From NCBI GenBank assembly GCA_949752735.1, contig OX457038.1:20134012-20198011 (forward strand): a stretch of DNA of 64,000 nt. Reading direction: 5' to 3'. Shown piece by piece: positions 35,196 to 46,077 of this stretch (position 1 is the first letter of the stretch; every line of letters starts with the position of its first letter). The stretch comes from Lumbricus terrestris. Lineage: Eukaryota > Annelida > Clitellata > Crassiclitellata > Lumbricidae. Under the pieces are notes generated by a model. That model was not told the DNA's origin. It saw only the letters and a program-made list of their open reading frames with translations, and did not search any database. Made by a program: the position numbers and the translations under genes.

Positions 35196-35850
35196 CCTTC
35201 TTTGTCTTTCTCTCCACCTTCTTCTTTGTCTTTCTCTCCACCTTCTTCTTTGTCTTTCTCTCCACCTTCTTCTTTGTCTTTCTCTCCACCTTCTTCTTTG
35301 TCTTTCTCTCCACTCTTCTTCATAGTCTTTCTCTTCATTCCTCTTCTTTGTCTTTCTTTCCACCTTCTTCTTTGTCTTTCTCTCCACCTTCTTCTTTGTC
35401 TTTCTCTCCACTCTTCTTCATTGTCTTTCTCTCCATTCACTCCCTTTCCCTCTCTTTCTCTCCACTCTTCTTTGTCTTTCTCTCCATTCCCCTTCCTTGT
35501 CTTTCTCTCCACCTTCTTCTTTGTCTTTCTCTCCACCTTCTTCTTTGTCTTTCTTTCCACCTTCTTCTTTGTCTTTCTCTCCACCTTCTTCTTTGTCTTT
35601 CTCTCCACTCTTCTTCTTTGTCTTTCTCTCCATTCACTCCCTTTCCCTCTCTTTCTCTCCACTCTTCTTTGTCTTTCTCTCCATTCCTCTTCTTTGTCTT
35701 TCTCTCCATTCCTCTTCTTTGTCTTTCTCTCCATTCACTCCCTTTCCCTCTCTTTCTCTCCACTCTTCTTTGTCTTTCTCTCCATTCCTCTTCTTTGTCT
35801 TTTTCTCCATTCCTCTTCTTTGTCTTTCTCTCCATTCACTCTCTTTCCTT
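35196..35850. repeat. 24-bp minisatellite array, about 27 units
   Basis: The unit GTCTTTCTCTCCACCTTCTTCTTT and shorter variants (CATTCACTCCCTTTCCCTCT insertions) form a higher-order pattern. Because 24 is divisible by 3, every frame on both strands stays open (Ser/Pro/Phe/Leu or Glu/Arg/Lys frames up to 241 aa). These are not genes. Confidence 0.95.
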
Positions 35851-36254
35851 GTCTTTCTTCGTCCGCTACAGGTCGTCCTCATTATCATCTGGATGGTAAT
35901 TTGAGGTTTCCAAGAAATAGACCTTAGCTCGTGACTTTATACTGGGAGAAGAATGGAATAAGCGCGTGCCCTGCATGTACATTATCGTCGGATGTCGATA
36001 TAGCAGCACGTAATTAACCACACTTAACTACATCCGTAGCTGTGGCCGTCTATTAGTACTTTATAGTTATGACTGTAAACTATTTCCGGCAAAACCGCAA
36101 CAACACTTGTAGGTTAAATAGGCCTCAGTTAATGGCTTCCGGTTTTGATGTATCTCTTTTAAATGCGACCAACGAAAGAATAATTTTTGAATAGAATAGT
36201 AGCTAAACGCCGCATGAGCCATTCTTTTTAAAACTAATTTATACATAGATCTAT

Positions 36255-36967
36255 GAGTGTAGGACATTTCCCCCCTGGACAAAACCCCCCCGGACAAACC
36301 CCCCCCCGGACAAACCCCCCCGGACAATTCCCCCCCCCCCCCAGGGTAGGACAATTCCCCCCCTGTCGAACATATTGCGTGTAAGTGGTATTACTATAAA
36401 ACGGCGGTCCTAAGTGTCCTAAGTTGGATTGATGAAAAGATATCTTGCTAAATAGAAGCCGGATTGTTACAAAATAATTTTTACTTAAATGGAAGCTGGA
36501 TTGATGAAAATATTGTTGCTTAAATGGAAGCTGGATTGATGAAAATATTCTTGCTTAAATTGGAGCTGGATTGATGAAAATATTCTTGCTGAAATTGGAG
36601 CTGGATTGATGAAAATATTCTTGCCTAAATTGGAGCTGGATTGATGAAAATATTCTTGCTGAAATTGGAGCTGGATTGATGAAAATATTCTTGCCTAAAT
36701 TGGAGCTGGATTGATGAAAATATTCTTGCTTAAATTGGAGCTGGATTGATGAAAATATTCTTGCTTAAATTGGAGCTGGATGGATCAAAATAATTGTTAT
36801 TTAAATAGAAGTTGGATTAAACGCATTTTTGCCTAAATGGAAGCAAAGGGGGGAATTGTCCGGGGGGTTAATGTCCTAGGCTAAATCAGGGGGGGGGAAT
36901 TGTCCGGGGGTTTTGTCCGGGGGGTTTTGTCCGGGGGGGTTTGTCCAGGGGGAAATGTCCGCGCCCC
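36255..36967. mobile_element. TIR element with GTCC-rich termini (family C), copy 2, exact 8-bp duplication
   Basis: The left end holds GGACATTTCCCCCCTGGAC followed by four CCCCCCCGGACAA units. The right end is the inverted series ending GGGGGAAATGTCCGCGCCCC. AGATCTAT flanks it at 36247-36254 and 36968-36975. The centre is a 35-bp minisatellite and not a gene. Non-autonomous. Confidence 0.85.
36421..36845. repeat. 35-bp minisatellite inside the family C element
   Basis: About 12 head-to-tail units of GGAGCTGGATTGATGAAAAT plus ATTCTTGCTTAAATT, with edge units diverged. No spacers, so this is not a CRISPR-like array. Confidence 0.95.
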
Positions 36968-37353
36968 AGATCTATCACTAAAAGATAGCTGACTTTATAA
37001 CAGCACAGTTCCGTGTAAATTATGCATCAGGCGAAAATCAATGAACGCTGCCAACCAATCCTCAGAAGTCAGAACCTTCGACCGGAGTATATAGCAGTGT
37101 CCTTAGGTCTAGAGTGCCTTTCGCTGTTCCCTTGAAGTTCTCTAGTGGCTGCGAAATTCATTATTCGGTTGAAGTAATCGTTTGGTTCTAGAGGTGACTG
37201 TGTCTATTTGACTTCGATCATTGCAGACCCTCATCGGCCTTTTCAGCGCTTTTGTGAGGCGCCTAAACGGTTCTGTGTCATATGACTTGGTATATATATA
37301 GATCCATATAGATCTACATGCAAAGTGCATAACCTATTATATACACTGTTATA

Positions 37354-37650
37354 CAGGGCGAGAGAAAAAATAATCACTACGGTTTTTTGCCAATAATTAT
37401 AGTGACCAGAAGTAAGAATTTTTGAATGAAACTTTATAGGTTTAAAGACAATGTTTATTTACTCCTAATAGCCAAATTTCACCAAAACATTTAAAGCAGA
37501 CAAAAATTAGGCCTGCATTACTTTAGTGCACGAGTCCACTCACTCTTTTGACGATCCAAATAGATAACCCAATAAAAAGTATTTTATTATATCACATCTC
37601 AAATAATTGTTTTCAAATAGACTTGATATTGCTTCGCAACTTGCATGTGT
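37354..37650. mobile_element. Mariner-like family A, one-sided truncated copy
   Basis: TA (37352-37353) then CAGGGCGAGAG, followed by TTTTTTGCCAATAATTATAG, CCAAATTTCACCAAAACATT and CACTCACTCTTTTGACGATC. This is the same motif order as 374-560 and 30769-30965. It continues into a DNA stretch (TTGATATTGCTTCGCAACTT) matching the transposase relic near 657-680. No right terminus was found, and 37650-38650 holds nothing recognisable. Confidence 0.7.
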
Positions 37651-38656
37651 TCCATGTGTCCATCGAGCGCTACATCAGTGCACTTTATGGAAACTAAAAG
37701 ATCTACAGGTGAATAGATCTACACGACAAAAGAACACACGACTTTCTTTAGACACAAAATGGATTCCTTCCATCTTGATGTTTGAAGAATTTCAGCAAAC
37801 AATTTTCACGAACCGCGTCTGCATTGTTGTTCGTCAGCCCGTGCATTACAACGCAAATTAGAATATGCAGAGACGCTTTCATCTCTGCATAACGAAGCTT
37901 TAATTCTTCCTATACATGCTAAAATGCATCACTTCCTGCAAGCATTTTTTCCTGCAAGCATTGTTTCATGGCCTCCTGCATTCCTGATTGGCTCCGTGCG
38001 CCAGTTAAACTCGAATATAGCCTCAGCGACTTTCTTACATCAGTTCCCAAATGGTGCATAACATGAGTCACATTAGCACAGCTGACATTTACATTATTTA
38101 TATATGCACGTATGCATAGACGTGTGCATACATATAAGTTCTATGCACATGACGGAAGTTTCTGTACAAATGTAGCTGACCATCCCGATGCGCAGTCTGC
38201 AGACGCGCAGCAAATAACGAATGCAAGAAGTACTTCTTTAGTGTCGCGCGGGGGCGACTTAGACGTCGTCTTCCATTTCGGTACAACTTTCATGAGACGT
38301 CTCCGCCTTCAAACGCACGCATGGACTACGTGCAATAATGCCTTTAATGTTCTGCGCATTAATGACATGTCAGTGTTCCCAATTACAGTAAAGTTGCAGC
38401 GCTATAGGGGCTAAACATCGTAAACAATTTGCCGACGAAGTATTCGGGCGTCTTGTTAAAGGTTGTTTACATTTGCCGAAGTCGCATCTCTTACACAATC
38501 TATATGCATGCGTTGCGTTTCGGAATAAAGGCAGAATTGAAGTTTCGAAGTGCCATATTATGGCACTGTAAGAATCAAAATTCATCTCTTCACGGTTCGC
38601 CTATTGTTTTATGAAAAGACTTGAATAAGGTCCTATTATATAGGTCTATTATGCGC

Positions 38657-38997
38657 CAGGGCGGATACAGGAATTTTTGAGAGAGGTGGGGTAAAATTTT
38701 CGGTCTTGGGCAGGGAAAAATGTTCGTCTTGGTCTTCGAAAAATCTGATGACCTTTTTTCAGTCATTTGTCTCCATTTCCCAAGAAAAATACACCATTGT
38801 ATCCGCCAAAAAAGTTTCTGACCTTTTTAGTCGTACGGGCCTCGTGTGCGGACTTCGTGGGTGTGGCGAGGGCCTAAGGAATTACTCATGGGGGGAGGGG
38901 GCCACGCCAACTTTCCGAGCCAGAATAGCTGGTCACAAATAAACATATTTTTAAATGGGGGACCAATGGCCGGATTGGCCCCCTGGATCCGCCTCTG
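38657..38997. mobile_element. MITE with GGCGGATCCAGG-type ends, 9-bp duplication
   Basis: CAGGGCGGATACAGG at the left and CCTGGATCCGCCTCTG at the right. ATTATGCGC flanks it at 38648-38656 and 38998-39006. An internal CCGCCAAAAAAGTTTCTGAC block is shared with 32105-32390. If the true duplication is 8 bp (TTATGCGC), the first base matches by chance, in keeping with a hAT-type element. No coding capacity. Confidence 0.85.
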
Positions 38998-39163
38998 ATT
39001 ATGCGCAGGTTCCAAGTAGCGACTATATTCACCTCTCAAGGTTTTAAACTCTTTCCGGAATATTCCACAGTTTAATTCATAAATTTTCTCAGAGGTTATG
39101 TAGCCTATCGCATCGCAAGTGTCATTCCTATGAATCATCACCGATTGCAGTCCGTACTCACAA

Positions 39164-39590
39164 GGGGCCGTCCATAAAGTACGTCACGCTATTTTTGACC
39201 ATTTTTGACCCCCTCCCCCTGTCACAAACTGTCACAAATCTCGGACCCCCTCCCTAAAGTACGTCACACTTTCGAGAAAAAAAATTGAAAAACATAACCA
39301 TTTACCTAACCCTCTAAACCCTAGTATACTATCTCTAATCCCTCTGATACTGACGTGTGTTCCTAAACGCTTTGATAGTGACGGGAAGTCAACTTTTATC
39401 CCGCCAGGCCGGGTTTTAGACACGCCTGGCCGGGCAGGGTCGGATTTTAATACTAAAAACAAAAAATAAAGAAGAATTTAAAAAATAAATGTGTGACGTC
39501 ACACATGGCCTGACCCATCCCCCTGTCACAAACTGTCACACTTTCTTACACCCCCTCCCCCGGAGCGTGACGTACTTTATGGACGGCCCC
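39164..39590. mobile_element. MITE with GGGGCCGTCCATAAAGTACG termini
   Basis: The left terminus GGGGCCGTCCATAAAGTACG-TCACGCT is perfectly inverted at the right (AGCGTGA-CGTACTTTATGGACGGCCCC), at least 27 bp. Subterminal CCCTGTCACAAACTGTCACA occurs in direct orientation near both ends (39217 and 39521). No target duplication is obvious. Superfamily not assigned. Confidence 0.8.
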
Positions 39591-39643
39591 TAATTAATCA
39601 CCGTCTAAATAATTATAGATCTATAGGATAGTAAAAGTAAAGG

Positions 39644-39716
39644 TTGTTGCTTTATCCTTCTTGATCTGTCGACGGATTTTGATATTGTTGATCATTGCAT
39701 GCTATGCCATAGCCAT
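39644..39716 (+). pseudogene. LINE reverse-transcriptase motif A relic
   Basis: One frame reads CCFILLDLSTDFDIVDHCML. This fits the A block of LINE polymerases (L-DLS-AFDTVDH-ILL). The rest of the element was not found, and 39720-40560 is otherwise featureless. Confidence 0.5.
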
Positions 39717-40569
39717 ACTTATAATTATACTTCTAATTCCGATTAGTCTCTTAGAATATTTTTTGCGGCGTCTCGAATATATTGGCCTATACTTTATGCA
39801 TATCGGCTATATCATACTATAGCATAGAATATACGAGAAAACATAGCCTAGTGTGCAACTTAGACAGGTTCGATGGCATACGACAGTCAGTTTAGAATCT
39901 TAACTTCGTGCGAGTTTTTGACTTGAAGACCATCCCAATAATTTGTATTCAAAAATAGGATTTGATTATTTTAATAAAACGTAGTAATTACGATTCGCAA
40001 TTAGCAAGATGTCACTTTATCGAAATAATCGAAATAGGCTATGGACTGCAGTTCATTAGTTCCAATGACAGGAGCAGAAGTTCTAAGAGGCAAAGAGATA
40101 GAATTTCGAACAACATGATTATAATTATTACCCGAGGCTGAGTTGAGTGCTAAACTTCGCGTGCACGTGGTACAGCAAATTCAGAAGTAAATTGCAGTTT
40201 TTCAGTGCTACTAGCTTATGTTGGTTTATATGCAAAAACGCCATGCACTGCAGTAAAGAGAGTGAATGGACCCGTGGCACAATCAGTCTTCAGGCCAAGT
40301 GTCACTGCGGAAGGATGAACGTTCTGAATAATTATTATTGACCTCTGAGGAAAATGTCTGCAGCAAGTTCTCTGCATGAAAGTGCATCAGCATCATCATC
40401 ATCATCCATTGCAATCTGGGCAACGACGAGATAAGCATCCGCATCAGCGAACCGATCTATTCGCCTCTTGGCGAATCTCTTGCGTCTCTGGCTCCCAAAT
40501 GGATTCATTGAAGAGGTTGCAGCCGAAGGCTAATCAACCGAACGGCGGTTCAATAATATCAAGCGACGC

Positions 40570-40782
40570 CATCTCTGCCTCTCTGTCTCCATCTCCGTCT
40601 CTGACTCTCTGTCTCTGTCTCTCTGTCTCTGTCTCTCTGTCTCTCTGTGTCTGTCTCTCTGTCTCTCTCTGTCTCTCTCTGTCTGTCTCTCTGTCTGTCT
40701 CTGTCTCTCTCTGTCTGTCTCTCTGTCTCTGTCTCTGCCTCTATCTCTCTGTCTGTCAGTCTGTCTGTCTGTCTGTCTGTCC

Positions 40783-40822
<40 letters not shown>
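40570..40822. repeat. CT/CTGT microsatellite
   Basis: TCTCTGTC units, then a TCTG run, then a pure (TC)n run. It opens Arg/Glu and Ser/Leu frames that are artefacts. Confidence 0.95.
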
Positions 40823-40823
<1 letters not shown>

Positions 40824-41149
40824 CACATGCAACTTAGTCCGATAGATGCACGGACAGATATACAAGCAGACACATAGGCGTAGGGGACATTTCAGCAGTG
40901 GGGGGGCAAAAATTTTACTTTTGCCCGAAAAATTTAACCCGGAATAATTGACGTCGTGCACACATAGCCATCTATGTTCTTGCACCCACATCCGGGGACA
41001 AGGGGTAAATACACCGGGGCCCGGCCATATTATAGGGACCAGGCTGGGTAATTTTAGGCATATATGCAAATTTATTATGTAGCCTATATGTATATATTCC
41101 TGACGCTTAACTAGTTCAAGCTTCACACGAGCAGCTTATTAAATTCATA

Positions 41150-41582
41150 ATTGTAGATTGTTTTGTATTGTATCTAATCATCTACAAAGCGCCTCAGTAG
41201 GGTGAACCGTTCAGATGCGCTAATAGTGCGCAAAACCGCGCTCGAAGAGGCAGGTTTTAAGATGAGAGAATGAAGAAGAGAGACTGCCACAGAAAGTGTA
41301 TAGAGCGAACGCAAGGTGAAAGCTCATTTCAAAGAGAAGGACCAATTGAGGCAAATGATCAAGACTGAGCCATTGCAGTTCTAGAAAGCGGAAGCAAGAG
41401 TCGAGTATATTGGATGAACGAAGTGGACGGTTGGAGGAAGCTAAGTGAGGCCGAAGTAGGCCTATAACGTCGGTCAGATATTTGGGGCAAAAACCCGCTG
41501 AGCCTTGAAGATCAGTGAGGAATTTAGATTGTAGGCTATGTGAGCACGGAGAGGAAGCTAATGGGTGGGGACAGAACAGCAA
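41150..41582 (-). pseudogene. LINE 3' fragment inside the CATAGGCG element
   Basis: A minus-strand frame with LPQLVLLFEMSFHLAF and FSHLKTCLFERGF resembles the last residues of LINE polymerases (short Phe-Lys-x-x-Leu-Lys-Thr-x-Leu-Phe region). It is followed by a tail with GCGCATCTGAACGG, CTACTGAGGCGCTTTG and TAGATGATTAGA. This is another version of the GGCGCT tail seen elsewhere in the window. Confidence 0.55.
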
Positions 41583-41915
41583 AAGATCCTGATCGAGACA
41601 CCTTAGATGAAAATAAGAGTAACGTGTGCCTTTGGAAATGTGCTCAGTTAAGGTATTATCCTTCCCGTATTATAAGTGAGCTATCAAGTAGAACACCCTG
41701 ACCCCGCACACTTGACAAGAAGGAAAAGATTGTAAATTTTCAGGGAGCAGACCAAGATCTGCACGTTCAATGTTGATGATCGCAAGATTATCGTGTCTAT
41801 TTTGCCTCATGACCAGTAGAAATTTCGATGTCATCCAGGCAGGGAATTCCGTGTTCTGTTGCACCTAGCTTGCATGCTGTGAATTTCCCCAAATGCCACG
41901 AATTGTCCCAATTTT

Positions 41916-42328
41916 CGGTCAAATTTCGGCTCTTGAATTTGCTGCGACTCTAGCCATTATTTACCGTGAATTCATAACTTTTTCTGGAATTTCTGCCATC
42001 CATAGTTGTTGTGAGCTAATATCTAACTCGATTCGGGCAAGATCTTCGGGCAAATTTCGGCTCTTGAATTTGTTTCAATTCTCGCCATCATTTACAAAAT
42101 GCTGCCGTAAAATCAGAATTTTTCTGGAATTTCTGCTATCAATGGTTGTGAGTTTATATCTAACTCGATTCGGGCAAGATTTTCGGGCAAATCTCGGCTC
42201 TTGAATTTGCCGCGATTCTCGCCATTAAGCTTATTTATAAAACGCTACCGTGAATTCAGAACTTTTTCGGGAATTTCTGCTAACCATGGTTGTTGTGAGC
42301 TAATATCTAATTCGATTCGGGCAAGATG
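41916..42328. repeat. Three-unit tandem repeat, about 131-137 bp
   Basis: AAATTTCGGCTCTTGAATTT begins units at 41921, 42052 and 42189. Each unit ends TCGATTCGGGCAAGAT. A few point changes and short insertions separate the units. Confidence 0.9.
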
Positions 42329-42637
42329 TTACTGGGAGATAATGTGGAATACTAATGAACGTTGAACTTCAAGAAGTTTGGTTAATATCTTTCCGGGTCT
42401 ACTTGCCCGAAAAAACAGACTTGCCCGAAATTTGGGGGGGCATTTGCCCCCTGGACCCCCGTCTCCTACGCCTATGAGCAGACATATATAGAGCCATAGG
42501 GCCTACCAAGAGATGAAAATTGCAGAAAGAAGCGGAGAAAGGAAGAGACAGAGACAGACAGTCAGACACTGTAGAGACGCAACCAAGAATCAATAAAACG
42601 AGAAGATGTTTAATTAATTAATATATATATATATATA

Positions 42638-43620
42638 CAGGGTGGGCCAGCATAAATGTCCCGACTTTGCACGCGTATAACTTCGCCAATTTTTAACATT
42701 TAATTATACTTGATGCATCAAATTAAAGGTATTTCACTCTAGTATTATCTCTAAAAAAGTCGAACTGATACTGGTCTCGGTTTTAATTATATGCCCGGAA
42801 CAGCGCTAGCTACCATATTTTGCTGTCATTTGTGACGCAACCTGGCGCCGTTGACAGACGATGATCGCGTTTCGATCTTAATTTTACGAACTGGTAAGGG
42901 ATTTAATTCGTTTGAAATGATTAACGAATATTCTAACAGAAGATGGAATAAACAATACTTTGTATTATCTGCTACGGAAAATTAATAAAACAGGACTTTC
43001 TACTTGCAAACCATGGGAATCGGAGCGCACGGCGCTCACATCCGCTAACATTGCTCGTGTGTCCGCGTACATTTGCAGTCAAGACAATGACCAGGGCAGG
43101 CCCTGCATGCAAATTCAGCGCAAAACAGGCCGTCTTAGAAGCACTGAATAGCGTATTGGAAAAGATTATAGACCTAAAGTTAAAGTAATTTGTCGACGAG
43201 AAGTCCCACGAACTCTCCAGCTCTTACGCAAAGAAACGACTGGCAGCGTGCAAGCATCTGAAGCAGCGCATGGCAGTGCACGGCTGTTGGCAAAATTGAA
43301 AGGACGCGGTTTTGCGATTAGAATATATTCATGGTAGGGACCCTACAAACACCCAAAATGATCGTGTCTACGCACGTTTTAGCAAAAAACGATAGAATTT
43401 TCCCGGGAAACGGCGTCATAATGCGTCAGTAATGACAAAAAACGGTAGCTAGCGCTGATCCAAGTATATAATTAAAACCGAGACTAGTATCAGTTCGACT
43501 TTTTTAGAGATAATACTAGAGTGAAATACCTTTAATTTGATGCATCAAGTATAAATAAATGTTAAAAATTGGCGAAGTTATACGCCTGCAAAGTCGGGAC
43601 ATTTATGCTGGCCCACCCTG
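42638..43620. mobile_element. Mariner-like TIR element, 983 bp, TA duplication
   Basis: CAGGGTGGGCCAGCATAAAT at the left and ATTTATGCTGGCCCACCCTG at the right are exact inverted copies. Near-identity continues inward for about 160 bp (for example AAAGTCGAACTGATACT against AGTATCAGTTCGACTTT). TA flanks both sides. The termini resemble family A but the inner sequence differs. The 660-bp middle may hold a decayed transposase; I see no catalytic motif. The high similarity of the two arms suggests it moved recently or is kept similar by conversion. Confidence 0.85.
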
Positions 43621-43622
43621 TA

Positions 43623-44206
43623 TATATATATATAATATATATAGGGTCAATGAATTACAGTTTTCATATGATGTGTATATAATATTATTTAATATATATA
43701 TAGGCCTACTCTAATATATAATATATAATAAAATAATATAATTCGGATGTATAAAATATAAGAAGTCTGATTGAAAAAGAAAAGCGCAGAGGGTAAGAGC
43801 GACGTTGCAACAATGAAAGAGGAAATGATATTACGGCCGGACAAAAGACTTTCGTCCGATCAACCTGGAATGGGAAGAAAAAGAAGAATGAATTGAAGGT
43901 TCTCGCCCACGAAAGCCTCAGGTCTCCATGCAGAGCAGCAGGTGAATCATGGACGAATGCGGTTAACGAGGCTATTCAATGGCGCCACCTATGCCCGCTT
44001 ATTTAATATTCGACGAAGCATCGCTGGACTCTTTGTATACATTATTGTGTGGATGTGGATGAGCGTGCGGTGCATGGAAGGGCGGACAGAAGGGTCATGT
44101 TACGTTTGGAAGGCCGCCACCTTCACGCTCTGTCCCGACTCGTCAGTTATTATGGAATGCAGCGCAGATATCATACAGATGAGAGAGATTGGTCGCAGAA
44201 GAGACT
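43623..44206. other. Intergenic, no feature seen
   Basis: (TA)n-like sequence near 43620-43735, then ordinary sequence without a recognised gene. Confidence 0.5.
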
Positions 44207-44341
44207 TCATTCATTCATTCATTCATTCATTCATTCATTCATTCATTCATTCATTCATGCAGAGCATTTATATAGCGCTTCTTCAAGAAACTACTCAGAG
44301 GCGCTCCCAGCCCAACCACGAACAAAGATAAACTTGTTGGT
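44207..44341 (-). mobile_element. Very short LINE 3' end (tail only)
   Basis: (ATTC)n at 44207-44258, then TTTATATAGCGCTTCTTCAA and CTACTCAGAGGCGCTCCCAG with CCCAACCACGAACAA, matching 981-1040. Only about 80 bp of LINE sequence is left, a strong 5' truncation. The stretch 44345-45600 that follows shows no recognisable gene. Confidence 0.75.
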
Positions 44342-45605
44342 CAGCTACGGAAGAGGATTCTATATCTGAATAAGATAGTCCATAGGAATGTCCATTAATC
44401 GCACATGAGCACACGCATAATTAAGAACTGGTAAGTTAAAGGTAGATAACGATATAAAACAAAAAATAGTCTATATGTAACTTTTGCAGATTTTATTGAG
44501 ATCTTTTCAAGACGAATAATTATTGTTTGGCTCTGTAATGACTTTCCGGAGAGCGCTGCTAACTTGATGAATGTATTCTTTTTCTATTCTCGCTTTTGTT
44601 ATCAAAGAGTTAAGCCTAAATCTCTGAATTAAAGCAATACCACTCTCTATACATGTGCAGTCAGTCATTCACTGCCTTAACCTGCCATGGCTACATCTGT
44701 CAATTTGAGATAAATTGAATCCAACTGTCAGAGTCTGGTGGTGCCGAGAAGAAATCCTGCAGTGCCTTTTCTGCCGCGCTTGTCAATAAGCTTCATAAAT
44801 AGGTCGGAGAGTCAATATATCTTCGGCTTGTTGCATATTGTTGCAGTGGCGTTCCCATGTTCAGTGTTTTAGTGTCTGTGGCCGAATCGATGATAATAGT
44901 TTTATGGTGACTCTTGAAAGATATGACCGTGCAGCCAGACAGTTAGATATCCTACGTGTCTGCTGGCTGCAAGGTTGTGCGTGTCTGCGGGATCTCACCC
45001 CAGGCGACTCTTCTTGTATATCTGATTAATGTTCACTTGTCTACTGACTTCTTTACCTAATGGCTTCATCTCTCTATCGATAGACTGACAAAGGCAGCGC
45101 TTGATATATATGAGGAACTCAAAAAGCTTTGTGTATACAACTATACATTTTGCAGGTAGGCTGCATACATCCATGCATAATTGCATATACATTACTTAGG
45201 CTACATACATAGATACATATGCAAGCAGATTCGTATGCATATATAGTTATATATATAATTATGAGAGGACATACGTGTATATCGGACACTCAGCGGATAT
45301 CATTGCGTATATCGAGACGTATATATATACTGCATAAGAAACGCGATACCTTATCGGAAGCTGAGATTGCAAAGTCGACTTGATATATTTTTATGAACAC
45401 GACTTTCAAAGACAGGAAGCGTCTTCACTTAAACGATATCTGCTGGACATCGCTCACAACATGCTGCTGAGCTGATTTCCTACGGAAGGCAGCACGAACG
45501 GCGGATGAAAAAACAACAGTTGAGTGAGATTAGCAATTTCAAGTGTCTGGAAAACACTCTTGAACTGCATGGGAGGCAGGCGATATTACGAAGAAGAGAG
45601 CGAAA

Positions 45606-45704
45606 GGGCCAGGCAGGTAAGAAGGTATAAGTGAAGTTACAGCTCTGTAGGGAAGCAGTGCGGTCAAAAATAATATGCTAAGAAAGTAGAAACTATCCAA
45701 GAGA
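45606..45704. repeat. Diverged direct repeat, copy 1 (copy 2 at about 46940-47036)
   Basis: TATAAGTGAAG, GGTCAAAAATAATATGCTAA and AAACTATCCAAGAGAGGAT occur here and again, in the same order, at 46945-47037 (TATAAGTGAAG, GATCAAAAGTAACATACTAA, AAACTATCCAAGAGAGGAT). The microsatellite, SINE and TIR element lie between them. Confidence 0.7.
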
Positions 45705-45756
45705 GGATAAGAGGAAATCAAAGTATAAGGATATAGCGAAAACAGCAGACGGCAAA

Positions 45757-45809
45757 TCATCATCATCATCATCTTCATCATCATCATCATCATCATCATC
45801 ACCACCACC

Positions 45810-45840
<31 letters not shown>

Positions 45841-45853
45841 ACATCATCATCAT

Positions 45854-45886
<33 letters not shown>

Positions 45887-45890
45887 TATG
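45757..45890. repeat. (ATC)n/(ACC)n microsatellite
   Basis: CAT/CAC triplets. Poly-Met and poly-Asp frames across it are artefacts. Confidence 0.95.
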
Positions 45891-46077
45891 GTTCATGGAC
45901 TAAAAGCCCGTATGGATGTCCATTTCGAATTATACATCGCATTTTTCAATGCATAGTCCCCTATCCCGTGCATATATTTCAAGCTGTGTATCTCGATTGC
46001 ACCAATCCTTGATGTCATCGCGACTCCTGTTCGGTCTTCCTCTTCTCCTCTTGCCGTCCATAATTTGTATGTGCACT

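Larger units (their letters stand above)
40873..42476. mobile_element. TIR element, CATAGGCGTAGG ends, exact 8-bp duplication, 1.6 kb
   Basis: CATAGGCGTAGGGGAC at the left and CTCCTACGCCTATG at the right. Subterminal GGGGGGGCAAAAATTTT and TTTGCCCGAA are mirrored by CGAAATTTGGGGGGGCATTT. AGCAGACA flanks it at 40865-40872 and 42477-42484. The inside holds a LINE 3' fragment (41150-41582) and a three-unit tandem repeat (41916-42328). The terminus CATAGGCG matches the MITE at 32105, suggesting related transposases. No transposase seen. Confidence 0.85.

Noticed and set aside
35174..35927. Glu/Arg/Lys-rich and Ser/Pro/Phe-rich open frames up to 241 aa on both strands
   Set aside because: They follow the 24-bp minisatellite unit, which is divisible by three. 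All frames are equally open.
36421..36845. CRISPR-like array of 35-bp units
   Set aside because: The units are directly head to tail with no spacers, in a eukaryotic transposon. It is a minisatellite.
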